Positions 37,631-46,697 of a stretch of DNA of 64,000 nt are shown here, piece after piece. Within the stretch, counting starts at the first letter, position 1. Each line of letters opens with the position of its first letter. Below the pieces are notes generated by a model. That model was given only the letters and a program-made list of their open reading frames with translations, was not told where the DNA came from and searched no databases. The translations under genes and the position numbers were made by a program. This DNA is from Allobosea lathyri (GTDB taxonomy: Bacteria > Pseudomonadota > Alphaproteobacteria > Rhizobiales > Beijerinckiaceae), in assembly GCF_900108245.1 (NCBI RefSeq), contig NZ_FNUY01000002.1, positions 62,001-126,000 on the forward strand, written 5' to 3'.

Positions 37631-39526
37631 ATGATCGATCTCATCCTCACGCAGACATTGAACGGGCTGGCTTCGGCCTCGTCGCTCTTCCTCGTCGCTT
37701 CGGGGCTGTCGATCATCTTCGGCGTCACGCGGATCGTGAATTTCGCGCATGGCTCGCTCTATATGCTGGGAGCCTATCTCGCCTGGACGCTGGTGAGTTA
37801 TCTCGGGCCTGCCGATACGTTCGGGTTCTGGGGCGGCGTGCTCCTGGCGGCGCTGCTGGTCGGGCTGGCAGGCGTGCTGATCGAGGTGCTGATCTTGCGC
37901 CGGATCTATCAGGCACCGGAGCTGTTCCAGCTGCTCGCGACCTTCGGCGTCGTGCTGATGCTGCAGGATCTGGCGCTGGCGACCTGGGGGCCGGAAGACA
38001 AGCTCGGGCCGCGCGCGCCGGGCTTCAAGAGCTTCGTCATCCTGTTCGACAACCGTTTCCCGACCTATGAGCTCTTCCTGATCGCGGTCGGGCCGCTCGT
38101 GCTCGGCCTGCTCTGGTTCCTGTTCCAGAAGACGCGCTGGGGTACGCTGGTCCGCGCCGCAACGCAGGATCGCGAGATGGTCGGAGCGCTCGGCGTCAAT
38201 CAGCGCCTGCTTTTCACCTCGGTCTTCGCTTTCGGCTCGATGCTGGCCGGGCTTGGTGGCGCATTGCAGCTGCCGCGCGAGGCGGTGAACCTGCATATGG
38301 ACCTCGCCATGATCTCGGAGGCCTTCGTCGTGGTCGTCGTCGGCGGTCTCGGCAGCGTGACGGGCGCCTACCTTGCCGCCGTTCTGATCGGCATCCTCCA
38401 TGCCTTCGGCATCCTGATCTTTCCCAAGATCACGCTGGTTCTGGTCTTCCTGGTGATGGCGGTGGTGCTGGTGGTGAAGCCCTATGGCTTGATGGGCCGG
38501 GCGCCCGTCGGCCATGCGCGCGGCCATGGGCCAGCCGAGCCCCTGCTGCTGCCCGCCGACAGGCTGACGAAGCTCGCGGGCCTGCTCGCCCTGGCATTGC
38601 TGGCGCTCACGCCGATCTTCGCGCCCGACTATCTCCTGTCGACGCTGACCGAGCTGATCATTTTCGCGCTGTTTGCCGCCAGCCTGCATTTCATGATGGG
38701 GCCGGGCGGGATGGCCTCGTTCGGGCACGCCGCCTATTTCGGGCTCGGCGCTTATGGCGCGGCGCTCGCCGTCAAATGGCTGGGCGCGCCGATGGAGCCG
38801 GCGCTCGTCTTCGCGCCCTTCCTGGCGGGCATCGCAGGCGTCGTCTTCGGCTGGTTCTGCGTTCGGCTGTCGGGTGTCTATCTGGCCATGCTGACGCTCG
38901 CCTTTGCCCAGATCGCCTGGGCGACGGCGTTCCAGTGGGTCGAGCTGACCGGCGGCGACAACGGCATTCTCGGCGTCTGGCCCTCGGCCTGGGCATCGTC
39001 GAAGACCGCCTATTTCTATCTGACGCTCGGCGTCTGCGCCGTTTCGATCGTGGCGCTGCGCCTGACGATCTTTTCGCCGCTCGGCTATGGGCTGCGCGCG
39101 GCGCGCGACAATCCATTGCGGGCAGAGGCGATCGGGCTCGATGTCATGCGCATCCAATGGGTCGCCTTCATCGTCGCGGCTTTCGCCGCCGGTATTGCCG
39201 GCGCGCTCTTCGCCTTTTCGAAGGGCTCGGTCTTCCCGACCTATATGGCGATCCCGCGCTCGGTCGATGCGCTGCTGATGGTGCTGCTCGGTGGTGTCCA
39301 GACCGTATCGGGCCCGATCATCGGCGCCTTCGCCTATGCCGGCCTGAGCGAGCAATTGATGAAGGCGACGATGTACTGGCGCTTCGGGCTGGGACTGTCG
39401 ATCGTTCTGCTGGTCATCCTATTTCCGCGCGGGCTGGTGGGCGGCTCGCTCCTGCTGGTCGAGCGCTGGTGCAGGCGGCCTGAAGCCGCAGCGACAGCCA
39501 GGCTCGCAGCGGAGGGCGGCCGATGA
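37631..39526 (+). CDS. Fused LivH-LivM ABC transporter permease
   Basis: A 631-residue protein in which both permeases of a branched-chain-type importer are joined. The LivH half (about 1-285) opens with LNGLASASSLFLVASGLSIIFGVTRIVNFAHGSLYMLGAY and contains the EAA-like loop LGVNQRLLFTSVFAFGSMLAGLGGAL. The LivM half (about 320-615) contains LHFMMGPGGMASFGHAAYFGLGAYGAA and the loop AIGLDVMRIQWVAFIVAAFAAGIAGALF. The start at 37631 gives the LivH N-terminus. Its stop overlaps the start of the LivG-type ATPase (ATGA). Separate genes are more usual; fusions occur sporadically. Confidence 0.93.
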   Translation: MIDLILTQTLNGLASASSLFLVASGLSIIFGVTRIVNFAHGSLYMLGAYLAWTLVSYLGPADTFGFWGGVLLAALLVGLAGVLIEVLILRRIYQAPELFQLLATFGVVLMLQDLALATWGPEDKLGPRAPGFKSFVILFDNRFPTYELFLIAVGPLVLGLLWFLFQKTRWGTLVRAATQDREMVGALGVNQRLLFTSVFAFGSMLAGLGGALQLPREAVNLHMDLAMISEAFVVVVVGGLGSVTGAYLAAVLIGILHAFGILIFPKITLVLVFLVMAVVLVVKPYGLMGRAPVGHARGHGPAEPLLLPADRLTKLAGLLALALLALTPIFAPDYLLSTLTELIIFALFAASLHFMMGPGGMASFGHAAYFGLGAYGAALAVKWLGAPMEPALVFAPFLAGIAGVVFGWFCVRLSGVYLAMLTLAFAQIAWATAFQWVELTGGDNGILGVWPSAWASSKTAYFYLTLGVCAVSIVALRLTIFSPLGYGLRAARDNPLRAEAIGLDVMRIQWVAFIVAAFAAGIAGALFAFSKGSVFPTYMAIPRSVDALLMVLLGGVQTVSGPIIGAFAYAGLSEQLMKATMYWRFGLGLSIVLLVILFPRGLVGGSLLLVERWCRRPEAAATARLAAEGGR

Positions 39527-40326
39527 GCGTGGTTCTCCAGCAGAGCAGGGCTCCCGCTATGGCCGGAGACCCAGTCCTCGTTGTACGCGACCTCGCAAAA
39601 TCCTTCGGCGGCGTGCGCGCGGTCGACGGTGTCTCCTTTTCGGTCGAGGCCGGGACCATGCTGGCGCTGATCGGTCCCAACGGAGCCGGCAAAACGACTT
39701 GCTTCAACATGCTCAATGGCCAGCTCAGGCCGGACAAGGGCGAGGTGCTGCTTGGCGGCCGCCCGATCACCGGCATGAAGCCCCGCGCCGTCTGGCGGAT
39801 GGGGGTGGGGCGCACCTTCCAGATCACCGCGACCTTCACCTCGATGACGGTGCGCGAGAACGTCCAGATGGCGCTGATCTCGCATGCCGGCGAAATCTGG
39901 AGCCCCTTCGGCCGGGCGCGCGATCGGCACAAGGCGGCTGCCGATGCCTTGCTGGCGCAGGTCGGCATGGTCGAGCAGGCGGAGCGCGCCTGCGGGGTGC
40001 TGGCCTATGGCGATCTCAAGCGCGTCGAGCTCGCGGTCGCGCTCGCCAATCAACCCAAGCTCTTGCTGATGGACGAGCCGACCGCTGGAATGGCGCCGCG
40101 CGAGCGTATCGAGCTGATGGCGCTGACGGCGGAGATCGCCGCCGCAAAGGGCATCGCGGTGCTTTTCACCGAGCACGACATGGATGTCGTCTTCACCCAT
40201 TCCGACAGTGTCATCGTGCTCGATCGTGGCCTGCTGATCGCCCATGGCACGGCCGAGGAGGTGCGGCGCGACCCAAATGTGCGCGCGGTCTATCTCGGCT
40301 CCGGCGCCACTTCGGGAGGGCATTGA
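39523..40326 (+). CDS. LivG-type ABC transporter ATP-binding protein
   Basis: A 267-residue ATPase. Walker A is GPNGAGKTT, the C-loop region is the degenerate LAYGDLKRVELAVALA, Walker B is LLLMDEPTAGMAP, and the switch His lies in FTEHDMDVVF. LivG features such as GRTFQITATFTSMTVRENVQ place it in the branched-chain subfamily. Translationally coupled to the fused permease. A REP-like element separates it from the second ATPase gene. Confidence 0.94.
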   Translation: MSVVLQQSRAPAMAGDPVLVVRDLAKSFGGVRAVDGVSFSVEAGTMLALIGPNGAGKTTCFNMLNGQLRPDKGEVLLGGRPITGMKPRAVWRMGVGRTFQITATFTSMTVRENVQMALISHAGEIWSPFGRARDRHKAAADALLAQVGMVEQAERACGVLAYGDLKRVELAVALANQPKLLLMDEPTAGMAPRERIELMALTAEIAAAKGIAVLFTEHDMDVVFTHSDSVIVLDRGLLIAHGTAEEVRRDPNVRAVYLGSGATSGGH

Positions 40327-40351
40327 CGTGATCGTTGCAAGCAAAGCCGCG

Positions 40352-40502
40352 CCGTCATTCCGGGGCGTGCCGCAGGCGCGAGCCCGGAACCCAGAACCGC
40401 CGAGGCTCGCGGCAACGAAGGCTACCGGCGCTGCGTCATCCGGATCGAGTTCCGCGGTTCTGGGTTCCGGGCTCGATGCTGCGCATCGCCCCGGAATGAC
40501 GG
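40352..40502. repeat. REP-like palindromic element inside the transporter operon
   Basis: Perfect 15-bp outer arms (CCGTCATTCCGGGGC at 40352-40366, GCCCCGGAATGACGG at 40488-40502) plus a long inner pair (GAGCCCGGAACCCAGAACCGC-type versus its complement). It could form a long hairpin in the mRNA between the two ATPase genes. Confidence 0.8.
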
Positions 40503-40533
40503 CGTGGTGCGAGAGCCTGCTCAAGGTGGTCGT

Positions 40534-41238
40534 ATGATGCTCGAAATCACGGCGCTCGATGCCTATTACGGCCGCGCGCATATCCTGCAGGGCTTGAGCT
40601 TCTCGATGAGTCGCGGCGAGGTTCTGGCCTTGATGGGCCGCAATGGTGCGGGCAAATCCACCACCATGAAGGCGATCATGGGCCTGGTGCCGCCGGCCGG
40701 GGGGACGGTGTCGTTCGAGGATCAACGGGTGGATGGTCGCGAGCCGTTCGAGATCGCGCGCATGGGCATCGGCTATGTGCCGGAGGATCGGCGTGTCTTC
40801 TCCGAACTCAGCGTGATGGAAAACCTGTCAGTGGCGCAGCGACCGCCGCGCGCCGACGTGCCGCATTGGACGCCGGAGCGGCTCTTCGCGCTCTTTCCCA
40901 ATCTTGGGCGCATGCGCGACCGGCCGGGCGGCGCGATGTCGGGCGGCGAACAGCAGATGCTCACCATCGCGCGCACGCTGATGGGCAATCCCAAGCTCGT
41001 CCTGCTGGATGAACCCTCGGAAGGGCTGGCGCCCGTTATCGTCGAGGAGATGGCCAGGACCATCCTGGCGCTGAAAGGCGAGGGGCTGAGCGTGCTGATC
41101 TCGGAGCAGAACCTGCATTTCGCCGGCAATGTCGCCGACCGCGCCGCGATCATCGAGAAAGGCATGATCCGCTTCACCGGCACGATGGATGAGCTGAAGG
41201 CGAACGAGGCGGTCAGGTCGCAATATTTGTCTGTCTGA
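40534..41238 (+). CDS. LivF-type ABC transporter ATP-binding protein
   Basis: A 234-residue ATPase with Walker A GRNGAGKST, signature MSGGEQQMLTIARTLM, Walker B LVLLDEPSEGLAP, and the LivF hallmark IARMGIGYVPEDRRVFSELSVMENL. The ATG at 40534 (or 40537) follows AGGTGG. It completes the transporter operon. It ends 83 bp before the convergent UPF0280 gene. Confidence 0.94.
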   Translation: MMLEITALDAYYGRAHILQGLSFSMSRGEVLALMGRNGAGKSTTMKAIMGLVPPAGGTVSFEDQRVDGREPFEIARMGIGYVPEDRRVFSELSVMENLSVAQRPPRADVPHWTPERLFALFPNLGRMRDRPGGAMSGGEQQMLTIARTLMGNPKLVLLDEPSEGLAPVIVEEMARTILALKGEGLSVLISEQNLHFAGNVADRAAIIEKGMIRFTGTMDELKANEAVRSQYLSV

Positions 41239-41311
41239 GCAGCGTCATTCTCGGGCGGCGCGAAGCGCAGACCCGAGAAACTCTCGCGAAAGGACGCTGC
41301 TTCTGCCTGAG

Positions 41312-41334
41312 ATGGTCGGGTCAAGCCCGACCAT
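41312..41334. terminator. Hairpin between two convergent operons
   Basis: Arms ATGGTCGGG (41312-41320) and CCCGACCAT (41326-41334) with a 5-nt loop, part of a longer REP-like stretch (about 41243-41337). It may terminate transcription from both sides. The UPF0280 stop codon lies in its loop, so the last codons of that gene are repeat-derived. No U-run is present. Confidence 0.5.
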
Positions 41335-42181
41335 GACGGGGGAGGATCGCTCCGCCGACACTGCGCCATTCTTTGGCAAGCGCCAGCAACGCGCCTTCGA
41401 TCAGGCCTTCTTTCAAGAGCGCGTCGGCGCGCCTGACGCCATTGTCGAGCGCTTCCGCCACCGCCTGCGGCGACAAAGGCCCCACATCGACAGTCACGGC
41501 CAAACCCCTCAGGTCGCTGTCGGGATCGAGATCGCGTGCCGGCCTGCGGATGATCACGGTGTCCTCGACAGTCACTGCATTGGCGATGACGGTCGCGGCG
41601 GCGTCGGCTTCGGCCGCGCTGCGCGCCAGCACGGTGACCGCATCGGCAATGCCCAGCGAGAAGGAGCGGCCATGGCGCCCGCTGGTGGCGATGCCGCGCA
41701 CCGGGCTCTTCGCATCGAGCCGCAGGAAGCCCTCCGGTCGCGCCATTGCCAGCGAGGGCACGACACCGATGTCGAGCGGGTGGTCGGCCGTCAGATGGAT
41801 GGCGATGTCGCCGCCATTATTGACATAGGCGCGCTCCAGGCCGGGCTCGTGCGCGATCATCGCTGAGAGGATGGTGTCGGCGACGGCGCCCGCGACGGCC
41901 GCCATCGGGGTGATATAGCTGCTCCGGAACGGCCAGCAGGCCCTGGCCATCTGCTGCGCCGTGGCGCCCTTGAGCGAGGGGGGCTGATGGTCGAGCGGTT
42001 GGCGCAGCAGGCGCAGCTCGCGCGTGAGTTCGGTCAGAAGTCCCGTGAAGCGTTCTTCGGCTGCGCCATAAGCGCGCTGGACCTGTCGCGGGCCACCAAA
42101 GGCGGCGATCACCAGATCGATCGGACCTTCCTGCAGATGCAGGCGGCCGCCGCTCAAGCGCGCGCTCCGGTGGGTTTTCAT
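41321..42181 (-). CDS. UPF0280 family protein (ApbE-like fold), possible flavinyltransferase
   Basis: A 286-residue protein of UPF0280, a family related to the ApbE flavin transferase. Motifs include FRSSYITPMAAVAGAVADTILSAM, YVNNGGDIAIHL (which parallels the ApbE N-x-GGD motif) and GIATSGRHGRSFSLGIADAVTVLA. It starts at 42181; a GTG at 42208 is an alternative. It is the last gene of the leftward nicotinate operon, 91 bp after the reductase fusion. Since 6-hydroxynicotinate reductase from E. barkeri carries a covalent flavin, a role as its flavin transferase is an attractive inference, unproven. The C-terminal residues (PRHGRA) are encoded by the terminator-like repeat. Confidence 0.85.
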   Translation of the reverse strand: MKTHRSARLSGGRLHLQEGPIDLVIAAFGGPRQVQRAYGAAEERFTGLLTELTRELRLLRQPLDHQPPSLKGATAQQMARACWPFRSSYITPMAAVAGAVADTILSAMIAHEPGLERAYVNNGGDIAIHLTADHPLDIGVVPSLAMARPEGFLRLDAKSPVRGIATSGRHGRSFSLGIADAVTVLARSAAEADAAATVIANAVTVEDTVIIRRPARDLDPDSDLRGLAVTVDVGPLSPQAVAEALDNGVRRADALLKEGLIEGALLALAKEWRSVGGAILPRHGRA

Positions 42182-42272
42182 GTCGTGTCCGCCTGCGAGA
42201 GCGGCCACTCTAGAGCGCAGCGCTGTGACGAAGGAAAGTCGGCATCGTGCTCAGGGACATGTGGGCTGCAGA

Positions 42273-45200
42273 TTAGCCGCTATCGCGGCGCAGCGGCCAC
42301 GGATTGTCCGCGAAACCGGTCTCTATCCGGGCCTGCCCGCCATGCGCGCGCAGCACCTCCTCGATCGGAACGATCTCGTCGGCATGGCCGCCCGAGGCCA
42401 GGTAGAGTTCCCGTGGCAAAGTAAACTCGATCGGAGCAACGATGGCCGGCGTCGGCACATAGCCGAATGCGTTTCTGGGCATGCGGAGAACGTCGACCAT
42501 CACGGTGATTCCACCACCCGGCCAGACATAGACCGGCGCGCCGCCCATGGTCACCCGCGTCGTGCCGGCCTGCACGGAACGCGTCAGCAGCACGGGGTTT
42601 TCGGTGACGCCTGCTCTCAACGAACCGCCCGCACCGGCCATGAAGGTCACGGTGCACAAGGACGGTTCGCAGTTCTCGCCGATGCGTTCGACCACCTGTC
42701 GCACTGCGGCCGGCATCTCGGCTTCGACCGGCAAAAGATTCTCGTCGAGCACGCAGTAAAGCGAATCCTCGCCGGTGGTCGAGGTCATCAGCAGGCGCAT
42801 GCCTGGCCAGGCCAGGCCTGCATCGATCTTCTGGATGATCGAGAGCGGTTCCGTGATGTCGGTGCCGCCCCAGCCGAGGCCGGGTTCGGCTACCTGGAAA
42901 TAGCGGCCCGGCGTCGATTTGCGCCCGCGCACGCGGATGCCGGCGGGGCGCATGTCGAGCACGCGGCCGGCCTGATGCTCGGTCAGCACGCCGGTGATGT
43001 GATCGTCGACGACGATGACCTCATCGACATGGCCAAGCCATTGCCGGGCGAAGATACCGACCGTCGCAGAGCCGCAGCCGACGCGCATGCGCGTCTCCGG
43101 CTTGCCGTCGACGATGGGGGCCTGGCCGGCCTGAACGATGACGCCATGACCGCCGTCGATCGTCAGTTCCACCGCCTCGCCATTGCTGAGCTTCAGCATC
43201 GTGTCGCAGGTGGCGTTGCCCTCTTTCTTGGAACCGCCGGTGAGGTGGCGAACGCCGCCGAGCGAGAGCATCTGCGAGCCGTATTCGGCGGTCGTGACAT
43301 GGCCGACCTGCTCGCCATTCGCGCGCACGGCGGCCGTCTCCGGGCCGAGATGACGATCGGTGTCGATCTTCACCTTGACGCCGCAATAGGAAAAGATGCC
43401 CTCGGTCACGACCGTGACCGTGTCGACGCCGTCATGCTGCGAGGAGACGATGAACGGGGCCGGCTTGTAGTCGGGATAAGTCGTGCCCGAGCCGATGCCG
43501 GTCACGAATGCGCGGTTTGCCGGCAGGATCTTGCCGTCCCAATCCTCGGCATTTTCCGCGAAGGGCACGACATGGCTGCCGCCTTCGACCGCCTGCGCCA
43601 GCAGCACGACCGGATCGGTGCGCACCAGCAGGCCGTTGTCATTGGCATAGCGCGAGCAGGCGCCGGCGCGGCCGGGCCTGATCCGGCACAGCACCGGGCA
43701 GGCGTCGCAGCGGACAATGCCGTCGACACCTTCCGAGGCGCCGAACTTGCGCGAGCGCTCGGCCAGTGCGGAGGTTGCCGCGCCCTCACGCGAGCCCTCA
43801 TCCTGAGGAGCAGGCGAAGCCTGCGTCTCGAAGGATGGTCCAACGCCCTGTGGAGCATCCTTCGAGACGGCCGCGGGCGCGACCTCCTCAGGATGAGGGC
43901 TGTGTTTGGTTTTCGAGTCTTGCTCCCGCAGCAGCTCCCACAGCCGATGTGGCAGCACGGGCACCTGGCGCGGCGTGACGCCGGTTGCGTGCCGGATCGC
44001 GCCGAGGATCGCCGGTGCGGTCGGCACCAGAGCCGGCTCGCCGATCCCCTTGGCGCCCGATGGCCCCAGCGGCTCGGCATCCTCGATCAGGATGATGTCG
44101 ATCGGCGGCACGTCACCGGTGGTCGGGATCAGATAATCATGCAGGTTTTCGGTGCGGCCGGGCAGGTACTCCTCCAGCAGCGCGAGCCCGATACCCTGCG
44201 CGATCCCGCCATGGATCTGGCCCTCGACCAGCATCGGATTGATCGCCTTGCCGACATCATGGGCGGCGACGATGCGGTTGAGCTTGATCGTGCCGAGGTC
44301 GAGATCGACGTCGAGCGAAGCGATCTGCGCCGCAAAGCCATAGGTGGCATAGGGGATGCCCTGGCCCTTTTCGTCGAGCGGCACGGTCGGTGGGTCGAAG
44401 GAGCCCACGCCTTCCAGCACGGTTCCGTCCGCCCTGGCGGGGAGGGCGGAAAGGTCGATGCGCGTCGTGACCCCGCGCTCCTCGACCAGCAGTTCAGGTC
44501 CCATGAGGGTCAGACGCGCTGCCGGGCCGGCATTGGTCAGCCGCAGGATCTCGGCTCGAAGGGCGCCGGCCGCCCGTTCCGAGGCCTTGCCCGAAACGAA
44601 GGTCTGGCGCGAGGCGGAGGTCTTGCCGGCGTCGAAAGTCTTGAAGGTGTCGCCGATGACCAGTTCGAACTGTTCGACCGGCACGCCCAGCGCATCGGCG
44701 GCGATCTGCGTCAGCACCGTGGTCGAGCCCTGGCCGATATCGACCGCGCCGTTCCAGAAGGTCAGCCGCCCATCCTTCGCCAGCGTGATCCGCATGGTCG
44801 AGGGGTTCGACATCCCGGTATTGCCGATGCCGTACCACATGCAGCCGACGCCGACGCCGCGCCGCGTGCGGCCTTCGCCCGCGTTGAACGCGGCTGCCTC
44901 TGCGAGCAGGGCCTGCCAATGCGGTTTCAGCGCCTCGAGACATTCGGCCAATCCGGCGCTTGCCTCCAGCACCTGCCCGCACGGCGTCGTGTCGCCGGCC
45001 CGGATGGCGTTGAGAAGGCGGAATTCAAGCCGGTCCAGCCCTGTCGCTTCGGCCAGATCATCGAACAGGGTTTCCTGCGCGATCGCGGCCTGGGGGACGC
45101 CGAAGCCGCGAAAAGCGCCCGAGGGCGGGCCATTGGTGTAGATCGCGCAGGAGAGGTTGCGGACATTGGGCACCTTATAGGGGCCGGTCGCATGGACCGG

Positions 45201-46697
45201 GACCCGGCCCGCGACCGTAGGACCCCAGGAGGAGTAGGCACCGGTGTCGAAATCGCCGTCCATCGCATAGGCGACGAGCCGACCATCGCTATCGCAGGCC
45301 GCCTTCGCCTGGATCGTCGAAGGGTGGCGCTTAGTCGAGGAGATCATCGACTCGATCCGCCCGAAGACGCAGCGCACAGGCCGGTCCAGCAACCAGGCCG
45401 CGACCGCCAGCATCGGTTGGAGCGAGACGTCGAGCTTGCCGCCAAAGCCGCCACCACAGGCGGAGGGGATGATCCGGACATCGTCCAGGCCTAAGCCGAG
45501 CACTCGCGCGACCTCGTCGCGGTCCATATAGGGCGCCTGGGTGCAGGCGAAGATCTCGATCGTGTCGCCGATGCGCCGGGCATAGCCGGCCTCGGGCTCG
45601 ATATAGGCATGCTCGACGAAGCCGGTCTCGAAGGCGCCCGAGGCGATGTGGGCTGCACCGGCAAAGCCGGCCTCGACGTCGCCGCGCTCGACCCGGCCCC
45701 GCGTCAAGACATTGTCGGGCGCGAAATCATGCAGGGCAAAGGCGTCCTCGCCCAGCGCCGCCTTCGGGCCGATCATCGGGGCGAGCTTCTCCCAGACGAT
45801 CGGCAACTCGTCCGCGCGCACGGCTTCGACTGCCGCTCTCTCGCCGACAATGGCGAGCACGCATTCGCCGCGATAGCGGGTCTCGCCGGTCGAGAAGACC
45901 GGCTGGTCCTTGAGATGCGGGTAGATGCCGAAGGAGTTCTCGCCCGGCACGTCGCCGGCCGTGAAAATCCGGACAAGGCCGGGCCGCGCCGCGACGAAGG
46001 CGTCGAGATCGCCGAGCGTGAAGCGCGCACGGGGATGAGGCGAGCGCAAGGCACGTAGCCAGAGAGCGCCATCGGGAGCGGTGTCGGCACCATAAATTTC
46101 GGTTCCGGCCACCTTGGGCTCTCCGTCGAGGCGGGCGATGCGGCTTCCGATCGAAGCGCCGTCGGGCGCTGGCGCAATGGGAAGCGCGTTCGCGAGGTGG
46201 CTGTGCGCTCCGCGCACGGCCTCGACGATCTTGAGATAGCCGGTGCAGCGGCAGAGCACGCCCCCCAGCGCGTCGAGCGTCTCGCGCTCGCTCGGCTGCG
46301 GGTTTCGTTGCAGCAGGTCGTAACCCGCCATCAGCATGCCGGGCGTGCAGATGCCGCATTGTGCCGCGCCATGGGCGTGGAAAGCCCGCTGCAGGGCCGC
46401 CCCCAGCGCGTCATCGGCCAGTCCTTCCACCGTCGTGACATCACGGCCTTCGAGCTGGCCGATCGGGACGAGGCAGGCACAGGCCTGCGCCTTGTCGATC
46501 AGCACGGTGCAGGCTCCGCAATCGCCGGCGTCGCAGCCGACCTTGGTTCCCGTGGCGCCAAGGCTGGTGCGCAGCGCCTCGCTGAGGCGCGTATCGGCTG
46601 CGTCGCGGAGGGCTACGTCGCTGCCATTCAGGCGAAAGCTGATGCAGCCCTGGCGCAGCGGGTCGGTCGTCAAGGTGGAGCGGTCATGCACGTTCAT
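42273..46697 (-). CDS. hnr: Fusion: nicotinate dehydrogenase (Fe-S + molybdopterin parts) with 6-hydroxynicotinate reductase
   Basis: A 1474-residue three-part protein. Residues 1-165 are a CoxS-type [2Fe-2S] domain with cysteines 55, 60, 63, 75 and 114, 117, 149, 151. Residues about 170-925 are the xanthine-dehydrogenase-family molybdopterin domain (ACGGGFGGKLDVSLQPM, GAFRGFGVPQ, active-site Glu in GAKGIGEPALVP). Residues about 930-968 are a linker encoded by a REP-like element. Residues about 985-1474 match 6-hydroxynicotinate reductase, with a ferredoxin-like cluster CDACPVLC...C (Cys997, 1000, 1004, 1014). The fusion would thus hydroxylate nicotinate at C6 and then reduce the ring to 1,4,5,6-tetrahydro-6-oxonicotinate. 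The FAD subunit, ferredoxin and ferredoxin reductase genes lie directly upstream. ATGA overlap with the FAD gene supports coupled translation. Substrate assignment rests on family resemblance and the adjacent enamidase. Confidence 0.85.
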   Translation of the reverse strand: MNVHDRSTLTTDPLRQGCISFRLNGSDVALRDAADTRLSEALRTSLGATGTKVGCDAGDCGACTVLIDKAQACACLVPIGQLEGRDVTTVEGLADDALGAALQRAFHAHGAAQCGICTPGMLMAGYDLLQRNPQPSERETLDALGGVLCRCTGYLKIVEAVRGAHSHLANALPIAPAPDGASIGSRIARLDGEPKVAGTEIYGADTAPDGALWLRALRSPHPRARFTLGDLDAFVAARPGLVRIFTAGDVPGENSFGIYPHLKDQPVFSTGETRYRGECVLAIVGERAAVEAVRADELPIVWEKLAPMIGPKAALGEDAFALHDFAPDNVLTRGRVERGDVEAGFAGAAHIASGAFETGFVEHAYIEPEAGYARRIGDTIEIFACTQAPYMDRDEVARVLGLGLDDVRIIPSACGGGFGGKLDVSLQPMLAVAAWLLDRPVRCVFGRIESMISSTKRHPSTIQAKAACDSDGRLVAYAMDGDFDTGAYSSWGPTVAGRVPVHATGPYKVPNVRNLSCAIYTNGPPSGAFRGFGVPQAAIAQETLFDDLAEATGLDRLEFRLLNAIRAGDTTPCGQVLEASAGLAECLEALKPHWQALLAEAAAFNAGEGRTRRGVGVGCMWYGIGNTGMSNPSTMRITLAKDGRLTFWNGAVDIGQGSTTVLTQIAADALGVPVEQFELVIGDTFKTFDAGKTSASRQTFVSGKASERAAGALRAEILRLTNAGPAARLTLMGPELLVEERGVTTRIDLSALPARADGTVLEGVGSFDPPTVPLDEKGQGIPYATYGFAAQIASLDVDLDLGTIKLNRIVAAHDVGKAINPMLVEGQIHGGIAQGIGLALLEEYLPGRTENLHDYLIPTTGDVPPIDIILIEDAEPLGPSGAKGIGEPALVPTAPAILGAIRHATGVTPRQVPVLPHRLWELLREQDSKTKHSPHPEEVAPAAVSKDAPQGVGPSFETQASPAPQDEGSREGAATSALAERSRKFGASEGVDGIVRCDACPVLCRIRPGRAGACSRYANDNGLLVRTDPVVLLAQAVEGGSHVVPFAENAEDWDGKILPANRAFVTGIGSGTTYPDYKPAPFIVSSQHDGVDTVTVVTEGIFSYCGVKVKIDTDRHLGPETAAVRANGEQVGHVTTAEYGSQMLSLGGVRHLTGGSKKEGNATCDTMLKLSNGEAVELTIDGGHGVIVQAGQAPIVDGKPETRMRVGCGSATVGIFARQWLGHVDEVIVVDDHITGVLTEHQAGRVLDMRPAGIRVRGRKSTPGRYFQVAEPGLGWGGTDITEPLSIIQKIDAGLAWPGMRLLMTSTTGEDSLYCVLDENLLPVEAEMPAAVRQVVERIGENCEPSLCTVTFMAGAGGSLRAGVTENPVLLTRSVQAGTTRVTMGGAPVYVWPGGGITVMVDVLRMPRNAFGYVPTPAIVAPIEFTLPRELYLASGGHADEIVPIEEVLRAHGGQARIETGFADNPWPLRRDSG
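43795..43899. repeat. REP-like element embedded in frame in the fusion gene
   Basis: Outer arms of 16 bp (CCCTCATCCTGAGGAG at 43795-43810 and its exact complement at 43884-43899) and inner arms of 13 bp (GTCTCGAAGGATG at 43825-43837 and its complement at 43856-43868). It has the CCTCATCCTGAGGAG form common in Hyphomicrobiales intergenic space, but here it is translated as the linker between two enzymes. Confidence 0.85.

Noticed and set aside
37496-39355. A 619-codon minus-strand frame opposite the fused permease
   Set aside because: Composition (His, Gln, Arg, Asp rich) is typical of antisense to hydrophobic transmembrane codons; the permease on the plus strand is unambiguous.
42180-45494. 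An open frame of over 1100 codons on the plus strand, opposite the nicotinate fusion gene
   Set aside because: Its translation is low-complexity Arg/Gly/Asp/His-rich with no domain; it is the antisense shadow of a GC3-biased real gene that has clear Fe-S and molybdopterin motifs.
42273-46697. Carbon-monoxide dehydrogenase (CoxL) as the identity of the molybdopterin domain
   Set aside because: The CO dehydrogenase active-site loop VAYRCSFR is absent (GAFRGFGVPQ instead), and the fused reductase plus enamidase point to an N-heterocycle.
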